This document shows, in pieces, positions 1 to 12,200 of a stretch of DNA of 64,000 nucleotides (its first letter is position 1; each line of letters begins with the position of its first letter). The notes below the pieces were generated by a model. The model saw only the letters and a list, made by a program, of their open reading frames with translations, did not search any database and was not told where the DNA came from. The translations under genes were made by a program, and so were the position numbers. The DNA is from Lateolabrax maculatus (Eukaryota > Chordata > Actinopteri > Acropomatiformes > Lateolabracidae), in assembly GCA_031216445.1 (NCBI GenBank), contig CM062199.1, forward strand, positions 6,792,501 to 6,856,500, in the 5' to 3' direction.

Positions 1-905
1 TCATGACATTTGTTCTAAGATGAAGTATTTATCAAGCTTGGTCTTTGAGTCCCTGCGGTCAATCACGTACACTGCACTCACACATACACACAATCTTTCA
101 GCATGCTTCATACTGCACACGCACTAATCAGAGTCAGAGGGAATTCCCTGACCTTTTTGTAGGTATTTGGGGGAGTTCCTACTCAGACTTCTGCCTCTCT
201 TCCTGTCTTCATTTCCCACTTGTAGAGCACACTTTTTTTCCTTCTGACATGCTTTACTTTATCTCTGTTTTATGACCAGAACAATATGTGGCAAAATTGG
301 CATTCTGTACTGTCTATCATGTCTTATGTGAGGTTAAATAAACAGAGGGTGGTACAGTAGGTGGCCCAGGACTTAGGACTGATAAGCAGGTCAATTAGCC
401 TCCCACATTGTGCAATGAGAAGTTTTCCAGGATTTCTCAGGTTGTTCCTTCTCAATTTGTCACATCATCTTGAAATTGCTACTTATGTTTCTTTGTATTT
501 TTTCCTCCCTTTAAACCACACAAGAAAGGTAGGGAGCGCAGTACACAAGGTGTTTTCAATGGTGTTTTAGGATATGATTTTCCCATAATCACATGTTGTT
601 GTGTCAGAGTTTACAAGTCTGCGTGAACACTCTTTGAAGTGCCTCTCCGTGTTGCCGTAATGGTGCATTCATGTGAACAATGAGCGGTGCCAGCATCAAA
701 CTGGCTGCTCACATTATCACCAGTTTGCTGATTACAGAGAACACTGTTTGCGTTCAGGACAGTTTCAGGCCTGTGTGAGCAGTCAGACATGAGGAGGCGC
801 CACAGCATGGGGTGATGATGAATGCATACTCATTTGACAGCAGAGTGAGAGGTATTGCATCCTCTGTGTGTGTTTACCTTGCACTGTGCCACTTTATGGT
901 GGCGT

Positions 906-942
906 GAGTGTGTGTGTGTGTGTGTGTGTATGTGTGTGTGAG
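906..942. repeat. TG microsatellite
   Basis: An interrupted (TG)n run directly visible in the sequence, with one TA interruption, in non-coding DNA. Confidence 0.95.
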
Positions 943-1182
943 GGAGACGGGCAGAGAGAGAGGTGTGCATAATGTTTCTGTCGATGTGTGATGTGCACAC
1001 ACCTGCCTGTGTATCTGTGTGTTTGCGTGAATGTTTGTCATGTTAAATTTAAGAATTAAATTTTCTAACCTTGGAGTGGCGTCTTCCATCTAGTCATCAC
1101 TAGGCCCTGGTCCTGATTCTCGCCTCATGAGTCACAATTCGTTTTTATTTTCACAGAGCTTTCACATCATCCTTTTGTCAGT

Positions 1183-1640
1183 CAACAAGACTAAGGGTCT
1201 ACAGCCGTGCATGCAGCTCTGTGAGGTTATACTTACGCTGTGCTTTGAGCTAAATGTAAACATCAGCATGCCAACATTTTCTAATTACCACTAAACACAA
1301 GGTACAGTTGAGGCTGGTGGGAATGTCAGTAGTTTTTTGCAAGTATTTAATCCCTTAATCCTGTTGGACAAACTTTGACCTATTAGGCTGCTTGATGAAA
1401 AGAAAACAAAGTTTGTACAATTCATCCTGAGGGGGACATGAATGTGTGCACCAAATTAAGTAAGGCATTCCATCCAATAGTTGTTGAGATATGTTACTGA
1501 AAACTACAAATGTTAACCTCATGGTGGAGCTAGAGGAGAAGTCAGGGGATCAAGTCAAAGTCAGTGGGATTCCTCATCTGGGCACCATGAATGTCTGCAC
1601 CAACTTTCATTGCAGTTCCTGACAGATCAACCAACATTGC
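1183..1640 (+). repeat. Dispersed teleost repeat, copy 1
   Basis: The segment opening with CAACAAGACTAAGGGTCTACAG recurs, diverged, at 42687-42965, including the shared 'TTTGAGCTAAATG' and 'GAGGCTGGTGGGAATGTC' type stretches. Its distal part carries 'ATCCAATAGTTGTTGAGATAT' and 'ACCATGAATGTCTGCACCAA', phrases I know from an abundant interspersed element of fish genomes. A reverse-oriented fragment of the same element sits at 34721-34810. No coding capacity; family name not assigned. Confidence 0.7.
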
Positions 1641-2396
1641 CATCAGGGAAAAGGAAGCAAATCCTTACATTTGCAACCCACAAAATCTGTAACCATCAAA
1701 TATTTGCTGATTCTTTCCTGTTGCTCTCAAAGATTCTGAGCAGCAACAGGGATCCTGCTGGTAGAGCAGATCGAAATGGCCGTGCTGCACATCTGTATGA
1801 ATACGATTTGGACATTACAAGTCAGCTGGTGGCCGAGCAGCTGCTTCAGCTGATGCTTAATTAATGCAGGCAGGACTTTTTCCTGGACTAACACTGTGCT
1901 CCATATCATTAACTGTCATTTGGCTTTATATGTGTTGGCAGAACAGTGCCCTCTTCCTGTTTTGTGCTGTATGGCAATCTGCCAAATCTGAACCGGTAAC
2001 ACAAAGCTGCAGGGTAGGGGACTGTAGAGGCTGCCAGTTGGCTCACAGATATTTTTGAACATTTAGAGTAATTGTATGTTTATGAATTAAATCAGTTATA
2101 ATTATTATGGTGCTGTTAATGGCGATGCTAGTTAGTTTTACAGTCAGTACTCTAAAGCACTCTGTGAATGACATCATTTCCAGATACTGTTGTGAAATCT
2201 TTTGTTTGGCTTGCTGTCTTTACTAGCAATTGTTACTTGCAAGTGCTGCTATATTGGATCCATGGATCTTATCTTGCTGATAGAATTGAAGAAACAGGGA
2301 ACACAAAGAAAGGAAGGAAAAGTGGCAAGAGGCTTTTGAAGACTCGGGATGTTGTAGCTGCTTTAATGGAGACTGTTGATATGACATAAAGCGTTT

Positions 2397-2575
2397 TACT
2401 TCTAGTTTTAACTACTTATATACTGCTGGGTAGTTAAATCTATTTTATTTGCTGATTATATTATGTGTTAATAATCTGAATCTACAAATTACTTAAGCTT
2501 TAAAGTGGAATAAAAGGTACAATATTTATCTTTGAATTGTACAGTAGTGGAGTGAAAGTATAAAGTAGGTAGTTG
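2397..2575 (+). repeat. Partial 'AGTGGTGG' type teleost element
   Basis: The text 'TTAACTACTTATATACTGCTGGGTAGTTAAATC' followed by 'GGAATAAAAGGTACAATATTT' and 'GTAGTGGAGTGAAAGTATAAAGTAG' matches the 3' half of the abundant fish element whose fuller copy lies at 46693-47175. The 5' half is absent, so this is a truncated copy. Recognition is from memory of fish intronic repeats. Confidence 0.6.
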
Positions 2576-5399
2576 CTTACTACTGTTCATTTGTGTTGAA
2601 ATGGATATGTTTGCTTGTTCAGTATTACAGTAGCCTGGATAAAATCAATGTTATCCAACTTGGCTGCAGTTTTAAAGTAAGACATCATGTTACTCTGACC
2701 ACAAACATTTAGTCTTTGATCAGACACAGCCAGCTGCCAAAAATGCCAAAAAAGGCAACAAAGTTTTTGACAAAAGCTGCTCTGTCAGAGGAATGGAATG
2801 AGACTTGGGTTAATTAAAGCTTGGATGAGAATAAGATAAGAATTTGGAAGGACAGTTTAGGATTTTTTTTTAGAGTTCTGCAAAGATTTACTGTTTTTGG
2901 ACTTCTGATCGGGAACAGGCCCCTTGAAGTGTGAAGATAAGTCATCATACAGTTCGACTGTGTGCTTTTCTCCAGTCTGCATGCTAGTGTTTGATTTTCC
3001 CATGGTAGGCTGGTGGCAGGGACTGAGGACTAAACAGCAGCTTCTTGAAACTAGAAGGCAAAGTCGAATGCCCCTGTGAACAATGATCTTCCTCAGTTGA
3101 TGATAAACATCTCAAGCTCATGAACACAGATATGATATTTGTGATGTAGCATATCAGAGTCAGCAAAAAACTAACACTCATCCATCATCTTCAACAGACA
3201 GAGAGCAACTTTAGCATTCATTTAAAATCATATTTCTGGCTACCTCATACAATAGTCACTCTTCTTTTAGCTCTGTTTTTGGTCTCTACCAACTCCTAAA
3301 GGGGAAATAATCGTCTCTTTTGCTGTTAAATGCTCCACTATTGTTCACCAGCTAGTTGGTGTTGGTCTGCTGTACAGATAGTGTGCAGTAGGTTTTTAGA
3401 GCTTTTTTACAGAACAGGTGTACATACTGCCGCTATGGTCGGCCATGCAACGTTTTGCATCAGGCAAGCCATATTGGTAATTTAAAAATGAGCTGAAAGA
3501 CATTATAAAGCTATGTTGGGCGGAGGAAGACTGCAATGTTTAGTGATCATTCTGTGGGTTTTATTATTTTTTATATCACTTCGATCGGCGAACCTCTTCA
3601 ACATCTCCCACCCCACCAAACACTAAAAATAAAGTTACAGTAATGCAAAGGGAGCAGAAGGACTGAGGTTTTAACTCCCCGTACTGCTGCCATTGATACA
3701 GAAGGAATTCATCTCTCTACTCTTACAGCTTAAAAGAAAGTCTGACCTAGTAGATATTTACAAGTCTTTAGTGAGAAAATAACATTTAGAACAGGCAGGG
3801 GAGTAGTCAGTCAGATTATTATCAAACTGTGGAGGTCAGTTGGCTGCTGTGTGGTCTTGTCTGTGTGGTCTATTTTAGAAGATAGGACAAGACAATGGAT
3901 TGTGTAACTCCTGTTATTGTTGACTTGTGGAATATCTCTTCCATCTGTTCCCCCTATATTTCCTTGTAGTCCACCACATGGGAATTACATCAAATTCCTG
4001 GGTTGTTTATTATGTGCCAGACTTTCTCCAGCTCGTTACAGCTGTGGCACAACAGCACTGTGTCCTGGATCTCTCCTACCAAGCAGTATACAGCACAGTT
4101 TGACATATTTTTATGGTGTGCAAAACTTTCACTTAAACACTTTCTGTACCCCTCTGTAAACTTTGTCACAGGTTCTCTACGCATCTGGTTTCACACTCTT
4201 GTCCACAATCCCTCAAGCAATTTGTACACAATTCAGGACATTCCTGTGACGTGGTTATCCCTGCACCCTTGTTAGGAAATGCATCATGGGTAGTTTCCCC
4301 TCTCTGTTGTAGAGCTATTTTGGGTAACAGTGAGACCCAGGGGAAAGACCTTACAGTATAGTTGGGCTGATCCACAGCTCCACAGCTGTGACTTGACTTA
4401 GTGTCTCCCCCATGGCAAACATGACCAGACAGAAGTCAAGAGAAAGGAACAGTCCTGCCTGCGTTATTCACTTCCTCACATTGACAGAGGTGAAAACTGT
4501 GCGTGTGTCTGAGTGTGTAGCTTTGGGTCCTGAGTCAGTGATGCCATTAGAGTCACAAAAGCAGGTGGGTGGTGTAGATAATTGTTTTTAAGAATTACGG
4601 TGTGAAGCACCGAATCAATGAGCCGATTGCTAACTAAGGAATGTATAGTTTTCAGAAAAATAATTTCTTAAACCTGTAATGATGGATTTGCGTGACCACT
4701 TGGGGGCAGCACAACAGGCTGATGAGCTAAAAGATGCTTAAATACTCGGTAGAGCTCACTGCAGACTCAGGTGATAATTCTCTGTGGGTTTGTCACTACG
4801 AGCAACACCTTTCATATAACAAATAGTAATTTGATATATTTTTAATAGAAAAATAATGATTAGTGCAGCTTTAAATATATATTATCGGCATCAGGATTGA
4901 TATTAAAACTATGCTAAACAATATTGCAATTATTACAGGGATTTCATATAAAGATGATTTAGTTGGTATTGCATGTACTTTGGTGTGCATTCCTAACCAA
5001 TTTTCTATGGATGAAGTATCTACTGTAACTTGTAATAACTCAAGGGAGCGTAGTTCTGCCATTTGATATGAAAACTTGTTTTCACTTGAGGAAACGGTGT
5101 TACAGTCAGCACTGAACAAGGAAGCTTTAAATGATCTATCAGCTGCAGAAAACAATTCAGTTCTTTGAAAAATAATATTCCAAAATAAATTCCACTTGTT
5201 TTGTAGATTTAAGTTAAAGTAATTCTTGAAATAATGCAGAGACTTGAATAATATAGTGTTAATAATAAATCAGGACAGGTATCATTGAAGTTTATTTACT
5301 ATCTGCATCTGCACCAAGCATCATAGTTACAGTTTAATGGGAGGTAGATTGCACAGTTGGGAACTATACATGTATGGTAGTACAATTAAATTGGATATT

Positions 5400-5545
5400 A
5401 GTAGCTTTATTTATATAATACTTTTAAAACTAAACCTGTGCTGTACAGTTGAAATGGCACAGGGATGTCAAACAGGTAAGAAAGTAACAGGCACAAGAAC
5501 AATATAGTTTACCCAGGAATAATGTAAGACAAATAACAAAAAAGA
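5400..5545 (+). repeat. Fragment of a TTTATTTATAT-type teleost repeat
   Basis: The phrase TAGCTTTATTTATATAATACTTTTAAAACTA followed by a CTGTACAGTT step resembles the dispersed fish repeat that begins 'GTTTATTTATATAGCAC'. The copy is degenerate and its borders are approximate. Confidence 0.4.
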
Positions 5546-6868
5546 TAAGAAAAGAAAAAAATCACATCTGAAACATTCAGATCCACATTAAATGTGACAG
5601 AGGCTAAAGGTCCCAGATCCAGCATCCACACATACGAGATAGAGATAAATTATATAATAAAAAGCAAACATCTAACAATATAAATACATGACTGACTGTT
5701 ACAGGATATGCATTAGAGATAATGGCTTTTACAATGTGGATTTTTCTCAAGGAGCAGGACTCAGCTCTTGACAAATGAACTCCTGGATTCAGAGGAGGAT
5801 TAGTGGGCTAATCAGACTCAGAGAAGGAACAAAGAAAGGCTTCATCATTTTAGGACTGAACTTTCGTGTCCAATTAACATATAACTAATACTGAAGAAGC
5901 TACTATTTGAATTGAAAGGGAACATTCGTTTCCTTGATACCCAAAAAGTTATATTCATCATATTTAATAAAGCAATTATATTGAGCGAAGCGTCATGGTA
6001 GTCACTTGTAATTATAGCTTAATTCACAAGTCTTTCCCCTGGGTCCACTTGATATCTCCAGGTTGGGTTAATGTGTGTGGTGCTATGCTGCAATTTAAGA
6101 AAACGTGTTAATCATTAACCCTCTGCACACATTCAGTTTAACACCTGCTTGACCAGACAGCTTTTAAACTACATCACCATATACTGCTGCTATTCACACT
6201 ACATGCAGGATATAATTCATGTTGGACTTTTATTGGCAGTAATGCATCCATGTGCACCGACTTTAACATTGCAAGCATGATGAATTTTAGTAGACCTATT
6301 AAGATGGCCTGATTGCATACATATACAATATATAAGTTTGACACTCTTTCACCTCACTGACACACACACCCTCTCGTTATAGTATATTAGACAATGCATG
6401 TACTGTACGCTTGTCCCCCTTTGGCTTCCGAAGTGTTGGCACAAAGCCATGTCACTGAGACTACAGTATGTGGCACTGCTCCAGTGCATTTAAATGCTGC
6501 AGCCCCCATGTCTGTGTAATCTGTGATGCTGCTGTCTCTTCAATGAGAAAAGACTTCTGTCTTCTGTCACAGTCTTTTTTTCTCTCACACTTTTGACAAG
6601 CTATCATGAAGCATTCGATGGTGAAAATGTCTTTTGTGCCACACAAAGCTGCATGGAAACCTTACATTTAGCCTCATGAGTACTGTAATGCGACTGTAAT
6701 TATAGAATTCAACATCTCATCTCTTATTCCAGCGGGAACACAGAGTGCTTGTGCCAGACTTAATTTTATCCTTTCACTCATGTTCTTTGTTCCCTTTCAA
6801 CTTTACGCCCTGGTTTGCCTTTGTGGCTGCTCTGAAATTTTAGCTCTTTTTCAAACACTTCAGCGCTA

Positions 6869-6910
6869 TACACACACACACGCACACACACACACTCACA
6901 CATACACACG
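6869..6910. repeat. CA microsatellite
   Basis: An interrupted (CA)n run with CG, CT and TA interruptions, directly visible, about 250 bases upstream of the first-exon candidate at 7163. Confidence 0.95.
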
Positions 6911-7162
6911 AACAGAGGTATTATTATGGAGGGCGGCTCTGACCTGTGAAGGAGGAGGGGAGGACTCCCATTCTGTTGATCTACACAGCGTGACATGTTA
7001 GAAAGAGAGAGTGAAGAAACAACATAGATAGTGAGACATGGTCAAAGATCAGCCGTGACACACTGAGATTAAAAAGGAGAGAGTGGGTGAGGAAAAGCTG
7101 TCGGAGGAAAGTAACTCTTCAGTAACTCTTGGAGTTCTTGAAGTTCTTTGGACTTTACTGTA

Positions 7163-7196
7163 ATGTTCAGCATGGAGTCCTTCTGCTCGAGCAAAG
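7163..7196 (+). CDS. plec: Candidate plectin alternative first coding exon (unrecognised isoform)
   Basis: An ATG at 7163 (a second in frame at 7172 with A at -3 and G at +4) opens 11 codons, MFSMESFCSSK, and ends on a consensus donor AAAG|GTAAGC with one base left over. That phase 1 end is exactly what exon 2 needs to make the Asp of DERDR, as in every recognised plectin first exon. An in-frame TGA lies at 7139. The upstream 150 bases are purine-rich, as a 5' UTR could be. The peptide does not match any plectin first exon I know. It would be the most 5' first exon, in the place where mammalian 1c sits, but it lacks 1c sequence. Chance ATG-donor pairs in phase occur, so this is a candidate only. 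Confidence 0.4.
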
Positions 7197-9613
7197 GTAA
7201 GCCACGCTGTTGTGTGTACCGTTAGTGAACTGCAGCTGAAAGGAGAGAGAGGAGCCAGGTAACGAAGCAAGGAGGTAAAGTGATACAGGTGGAGAGCAGA
7301 CGGAGAGAGAATTTCTGCACTGTGGGTGGGACTGCACATGGGCCACTCTATAAAGCAGCAGCAAACATACAACAGGTGTCATAAATATGTCAATTGTCAG
7401 ATTTTGCCACACCATTAAAGGGTAGCTGTCCCTCAAGTGTTGTGTTGCAAATCGATGAGCAGGACTGATACATTGAATCTAAATGATTTTTGAATCAATG
7501 TGGTGCAGTACCTTGATTTGTCACTGTATTAGATTGGAACATACATTCGCATTTTGTTATTTTATCTGTACATGAATTTCCAGGAAATGTAATCTATCGC
7601 CATTTACACAATATCAAGATCATCATATGTCATAAAATGACACATATTCTGATAGATTTTGTACAGATACAGAAATAAAAATACAATTCATGCATATTTG
7701 CACATGTGCATTGTGCATGTGGTGGGGAATAGCATTGATTTTTGATAATCACTTAAAGTGCATTAATTGGTATTTGTTCTGTCAGATGGAGATTTATTTG
7801 GTTGCAAATGTAACTTATTCAGAATACATGGAGTATAATAAGAAAGAACTCATCATCATCAGTTGAGAGTATATTGGAACTCGATACTGTTACAGTAGAT
7901 CATCGTGACATACAGCTATGCAGCAGTGAATACATTATAATGCAGCTGATGTGTGTAGCCTAAGGGGATGCATACAATATGAGTGTATTTTTATTTTTTT
8001 TGTATAATTAGTGTCGGAACAATTCATTGAATAGCGTCAACAATATAAATAATGGAGTAATTGTTTAATTGTTTAAATAATTTTAGTCTGTTGGTTGGAC
8101 AAAACTGGCAATTTGACAACATTATCTTGGGCTCTGAGCACTAGTTATGGGCATTTTATCTATTTTCTTGACATTTTGTAGACTAAATCTATCAATCCCT
8201 ATGCGTTTTGAACCAAAATACCTTTTCTCCACAGTGCCTGAGGACGATTTTCTGCTTGGTCTTCTGTGTTTGTCACTGGATCAGTGTGTCATCCATATTT
8301 TGTAGTCTATTTGCTTTTCTTGTCTGTGCTTGCATTACACACAGGAAAGTATGCTTTTAAAGCTGCTAATGATTGTGTGTGCCATAGTCAAGGGGACTAT
8401 GGGTTTATGGTCCTCATACCAATTCTTACAATATGTTATTTTCCCAAGATCATCAGGGGTTTGTTTGTTTTTATTCTTCCTGAGAAGAGGTGACATTTTA
8501 CCAGAACCAAACTTTAATACTTTATATTTTCGTACAAATATTTTATTTGTCTCCCACATATTTATTGCAGAAATTGTAACTCAACCTACCATATTGCCAA
8601 TTAATAAAAACATTTACATGTTTAGTTCTTAACTCCAGTTGTCCACAAGGGTCCCATTTAAGGGTCCCGTTTGCACCTATAAGTACCTTATTATTTTCAG
8701 ACAGAGTTTCTGAAACTCTAGCCAGCATATATACAGTTTTCCATTTGCACCCCTCACAGGTTTGATTAAAATGATCAAATACAATGTGATTTTAAAATTT
8801 AGACAAAGCACATGCAGAACTTACAATCACACATGTATTGTTAGACATACACATATTGATGTGCTTGCATTGGGAACACTAGACTGATTGTACTGCTAAG
8901 AGTTGGGACCATGTAGGTTTCGGGCTTCACGTGGGGTGTTGGGGTATTACAGCCGTTGTTTGAAAAGACACTTTCTTGACTGATAAGTGATCCTGTAAGT
9001 ATAGTGCTAAAACATCACGGACATAAGCACGTGTAAATCACGCTCTATTTGTCATTTCAATGTACTGACAGACAAGGCTCAGCATTAACCTCTGATCTCA
9101 TAATGCTGCATCAAAGACGGATTAAACCTTTCGAGGTGTAACTCAGGAGTGAATGGATGCAGACTGTGGCCATATAGTCCTACAGAGATTTACTGTCTCG
9201 TCTTCACTAGTGGCCTCCTAATTTGCCAGTTTATGTGCCTGTTTCAGCAGCCTGAGCAGTAAATTACCCTCCGTGCGCACTGCTGAGTGTGATGTTGCTG
9301 TGCCGCTGACTCGCACTCCAGAGCCCACAGAGGAAGGATTTTTCTCTCACTCAAAGGCCCTTTGCTGTCACACTTTCTGGGATTACGGAGAGAAACGTTC
9401 CCACTGAGCTTCCATCAGGCCGCAGCACGATTCAAAGACCCCCCACAGAGTGAGAAGAAATAGTGTACTGTGTGTTTTTGAGTGGATGTTTGCCTGTCTG
9501 GCTGTGACCAGTGTTCCCAATGCTGCAGCAGAACAGAGAGGCATTTCTGAGGCTGGATTCACTGGTGGAAATGTGTGTTAGGTGGTTGCTGTTGTTGTTG
9601 TTGGAAAGGGGTA

Positions 9614-10178
9614 TAATGTAGTTGAGATAATCTTGCTAGACCATGAGGAGCATCTACCCCTTGCTTTAGAACAGGAAGTCCCTCCCTCTGACAAATCAAC
9701 AGTTAGGGCATAATCAATTAAGACAGTCAAATAACATTTAAATGTGATAACAATAAAAACAATTCCTAATCAGTATTGTAACTGTCCACACACAGAAATA
9801 GTAGGTATAAAAGTTGTTTAAGATATTTAAAGAAGACCTCTGTACACCAGCAGGTTGAATGGATGAATGCCCTTGCAAAAATCATTTTGGTAACTTGAAC
9901 TCAATAATAACCTATATGGTTAGCACCGTGACAACACCTTTAACACAAGCTTACTAGCTTTTTCCAGAGCAATAAACACAAGCAGTACAACAATCAGACA
10001 CAAATAAACCCGGGTTAACCAAACAACATCCATCATAGTTCCCAGACTGCAATCCTGGTTCAGTTTCGACCTACTGTACTTGCCATACTTGTGTGCTCTC
10101 AGGGTGTTCCTGACATTACAGATGTATTTACTTTTGGTTTCACCTCTAAATAATGTAGTTAAGATAATCTTGCTAAAC
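9614..10178 (+). repeat. Pair of 28-base direct repeats
   Basis: The stretch TAATGTAGTTGAGATAATCTTGCTAGAC (9614-9641) recurs at 10151-10178 with two substitutions. About 510 bases separate the copies. The interior has no open frame of note; this may be the remains of a transposable element or a local duplication. Confidence 0.6.
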
Positions 10179-12131
10179 TCTTGGCTTGTTCAAAACCTCT
10201 CTAGACTTCTCATGTTTCAGCCATTGTCAGACTTCATAGTAGAGATGCCCCCGTAAAGGATAGTAAACAAGGCCAAATCTCAGAAAATCCCCACTTAAAA
10301 CCCAAATTGTAATAAATAGGTTTGTGTTTGAATCATTGGGATGGGATTGGGATGATGTAGTCAGCCTTTCAAATTCCTACACGTACTGTATCCTCGAGCA
10401 GTTCCAGATTTACTCTTCTTTGACAGACCCTCTGAAAAGTGAAAAGTGGCCTTAAAATAAAATAGGTTGTTTTCTTTCAATGATACAGCCATTTCCGCTG
10501 TGATTCTGGCTGGATGCTATTCATTGACAAATATATGGCAAGGAGATAAAATAATGCTTCCTTGGGCCATGATGTTGTCCTTGATAGACATAATTTTAAT
10601 ATGTCACTATCCAGCAGCAGACTGACCATCCAGGAAATGTGACCATGGGATGTTCCAGAGGATAGACTGCTCCGTCAGGACGCTTCCTCTCACATCCTGT
10701 TGTTCTGTGCTTCAAACATGACATGTGATTCTGGCAGCTGTTGTTATCACATCAATTATCATTAGAGTGACACAAGGCAACTTTGTCCTTTGCTGCAACA
10801 AATGGCAGCCAAGCATTTAAGTTGTTGCTGCTGGTCTGTTCTGGGAAACTGTGATCGAGATTTTCACATCACATCACATCTTGAAAAGCCCTGAAAAGAA
10901 GACATAACCATGTGAAATGATCTGTAGAGTGTTTGTGACAAAATATTGTAAATACATAAAAGCTTAAGACCTGCCAACTAAAAAGTTATTATCCTCTCCA
11001 TAACCTAATAATTCACTTTGTGTAAAATATTTACCATAAATATCCACCATAAACACCAGTCAGCTGTTGAAATCCATACCAAACGTCAGACAGGTCCTTT
11101 TTTTAGAGAAGGATACTTCCCGGATCACCGATGTCATGAGGCGATGATTTATCACAGTGTTTCTTACACTTAAGAAACACTAGCAGGGCGGGTGGTCGGT
11201 AGCCAATATTCATATGTCACTCACATGCACAGGAAGCTGCACTGGTGCTTATGTGGGGTATGACCTACACAGTAGTGGGGCGATGTGGGTGGTAAGTGTT
11301 TGGGGCAGAGTGGTATGACCCCAGTGTAAAGTTAGGGCCTTTCATCTGAAATAGCCGCCTCACCAAGGAAGTCTTGAACACTTTAAAGCTTGCAGCCTGT
11401 TTTTCTGGAGCTTGAACATCTAATCCTGTTTACTGTGTTGAACTTCTAGTTATTCTCTTTCTTTATTTAAAGTTATTTTGCATACCATAAATGAGTATGG
11501 AAGATTTGGTGGCAAGGAATTTGAAATGGTTTAGAATAAGGTGAATGATACCCCTCCCAGTAACATTTCTTAGTAATTTGCTATTATGCCTAGCAACACC
11601 AAACCTGCTTTTGTTCTTTTTGTCCAGTAGATGGTGATGTTAACCAGTTAACTTGAGTTTGCCTCCTGGACGTGTTATTCATATCCAGTGATTTATATTG
11701 CTTAACCATCCATGCATTAGGAATTACAAGGTTAAAATCGTCACTTTCTCTTGTGCAAAAGAAATCACTTTAGCAGAGATAAACCTACCCCCAAGGTGCA
11801 AGCATGATGATGAATTTGTAACTCAACTCTTTGTCGGGTGGTTATTAACACCAGAGTGCTCCAGCATGTGGAAAAAATGCAGCCATTGACTGATGTCTTC
11901 ATTCATTATTGTTAATGCAACACACTTGGAAGACCAGTTTGTCTTTATCTATTATTCAACTCTGCTGATTACAGTTCAACTGATATGTCTGTAAGAGATG
12001 TAGTGGAGTATATACATTAGCTTTTCCCATCTTTATATTTTATCCACTGTTATTTAATGTAGATTACTTCTGCTTGTATTTACCACAGTTCTGATTAAAC
12101 TAATACCTTGTCCCTCTCTCTGTATGTTTTT

Positions 12132-12200
12132 CAGGTGAGTGCCCCCTCTTCTGTCGTTGCAGTGTTGTCAGAGGATGATCCAGAACATCTGAACCAATAA
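12132..12200 (+). other. Juxtaposed 3'/5' splice site (recursive splice site or cryptic terminal exon)
   Basis: A strong polypyrimidine tract (CCTTGTCCCTCTCTCTGTATG TTTTT) and CAG end at 12134 and are followed immediately by GTGAGT, the layout of a recursive splice (ratchet) site. An ACTAATAC branch-point-like sequence lies about 35 bases upstream. Read as an ordinary acceptor, the following frame from 12135 gives 21 codons, VSAPSSVVAVLSEDDPEHLNQ in two parts (VSAPSSVVAV, LSEDDPEHLNQ), then TAA at 12198, so it could also be a short terminal exon. No polyadenylation signal is evident close by. Confidence 0.4.

Larger units (their letters stand above)
1..7162. other. Non-coding 5' flank/upstream region
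   Basis: I find no convincing exon here on either strand; open frames are short, overlap on both strands and lack splice signals or family motifs. The stretch holds a TG microsatellite, three dispersed teleost-type repeat fragments, a CA microsatellite, and from about 7000 a purine-rich segment that probably is the 5' UTR of the first-exon candidate at 7163. A CTCF-like motif (4696-4708, one mismatch to the core consensus) is also present. No trace of a neighbouring gene is recognisable. Confidence 0.6.
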
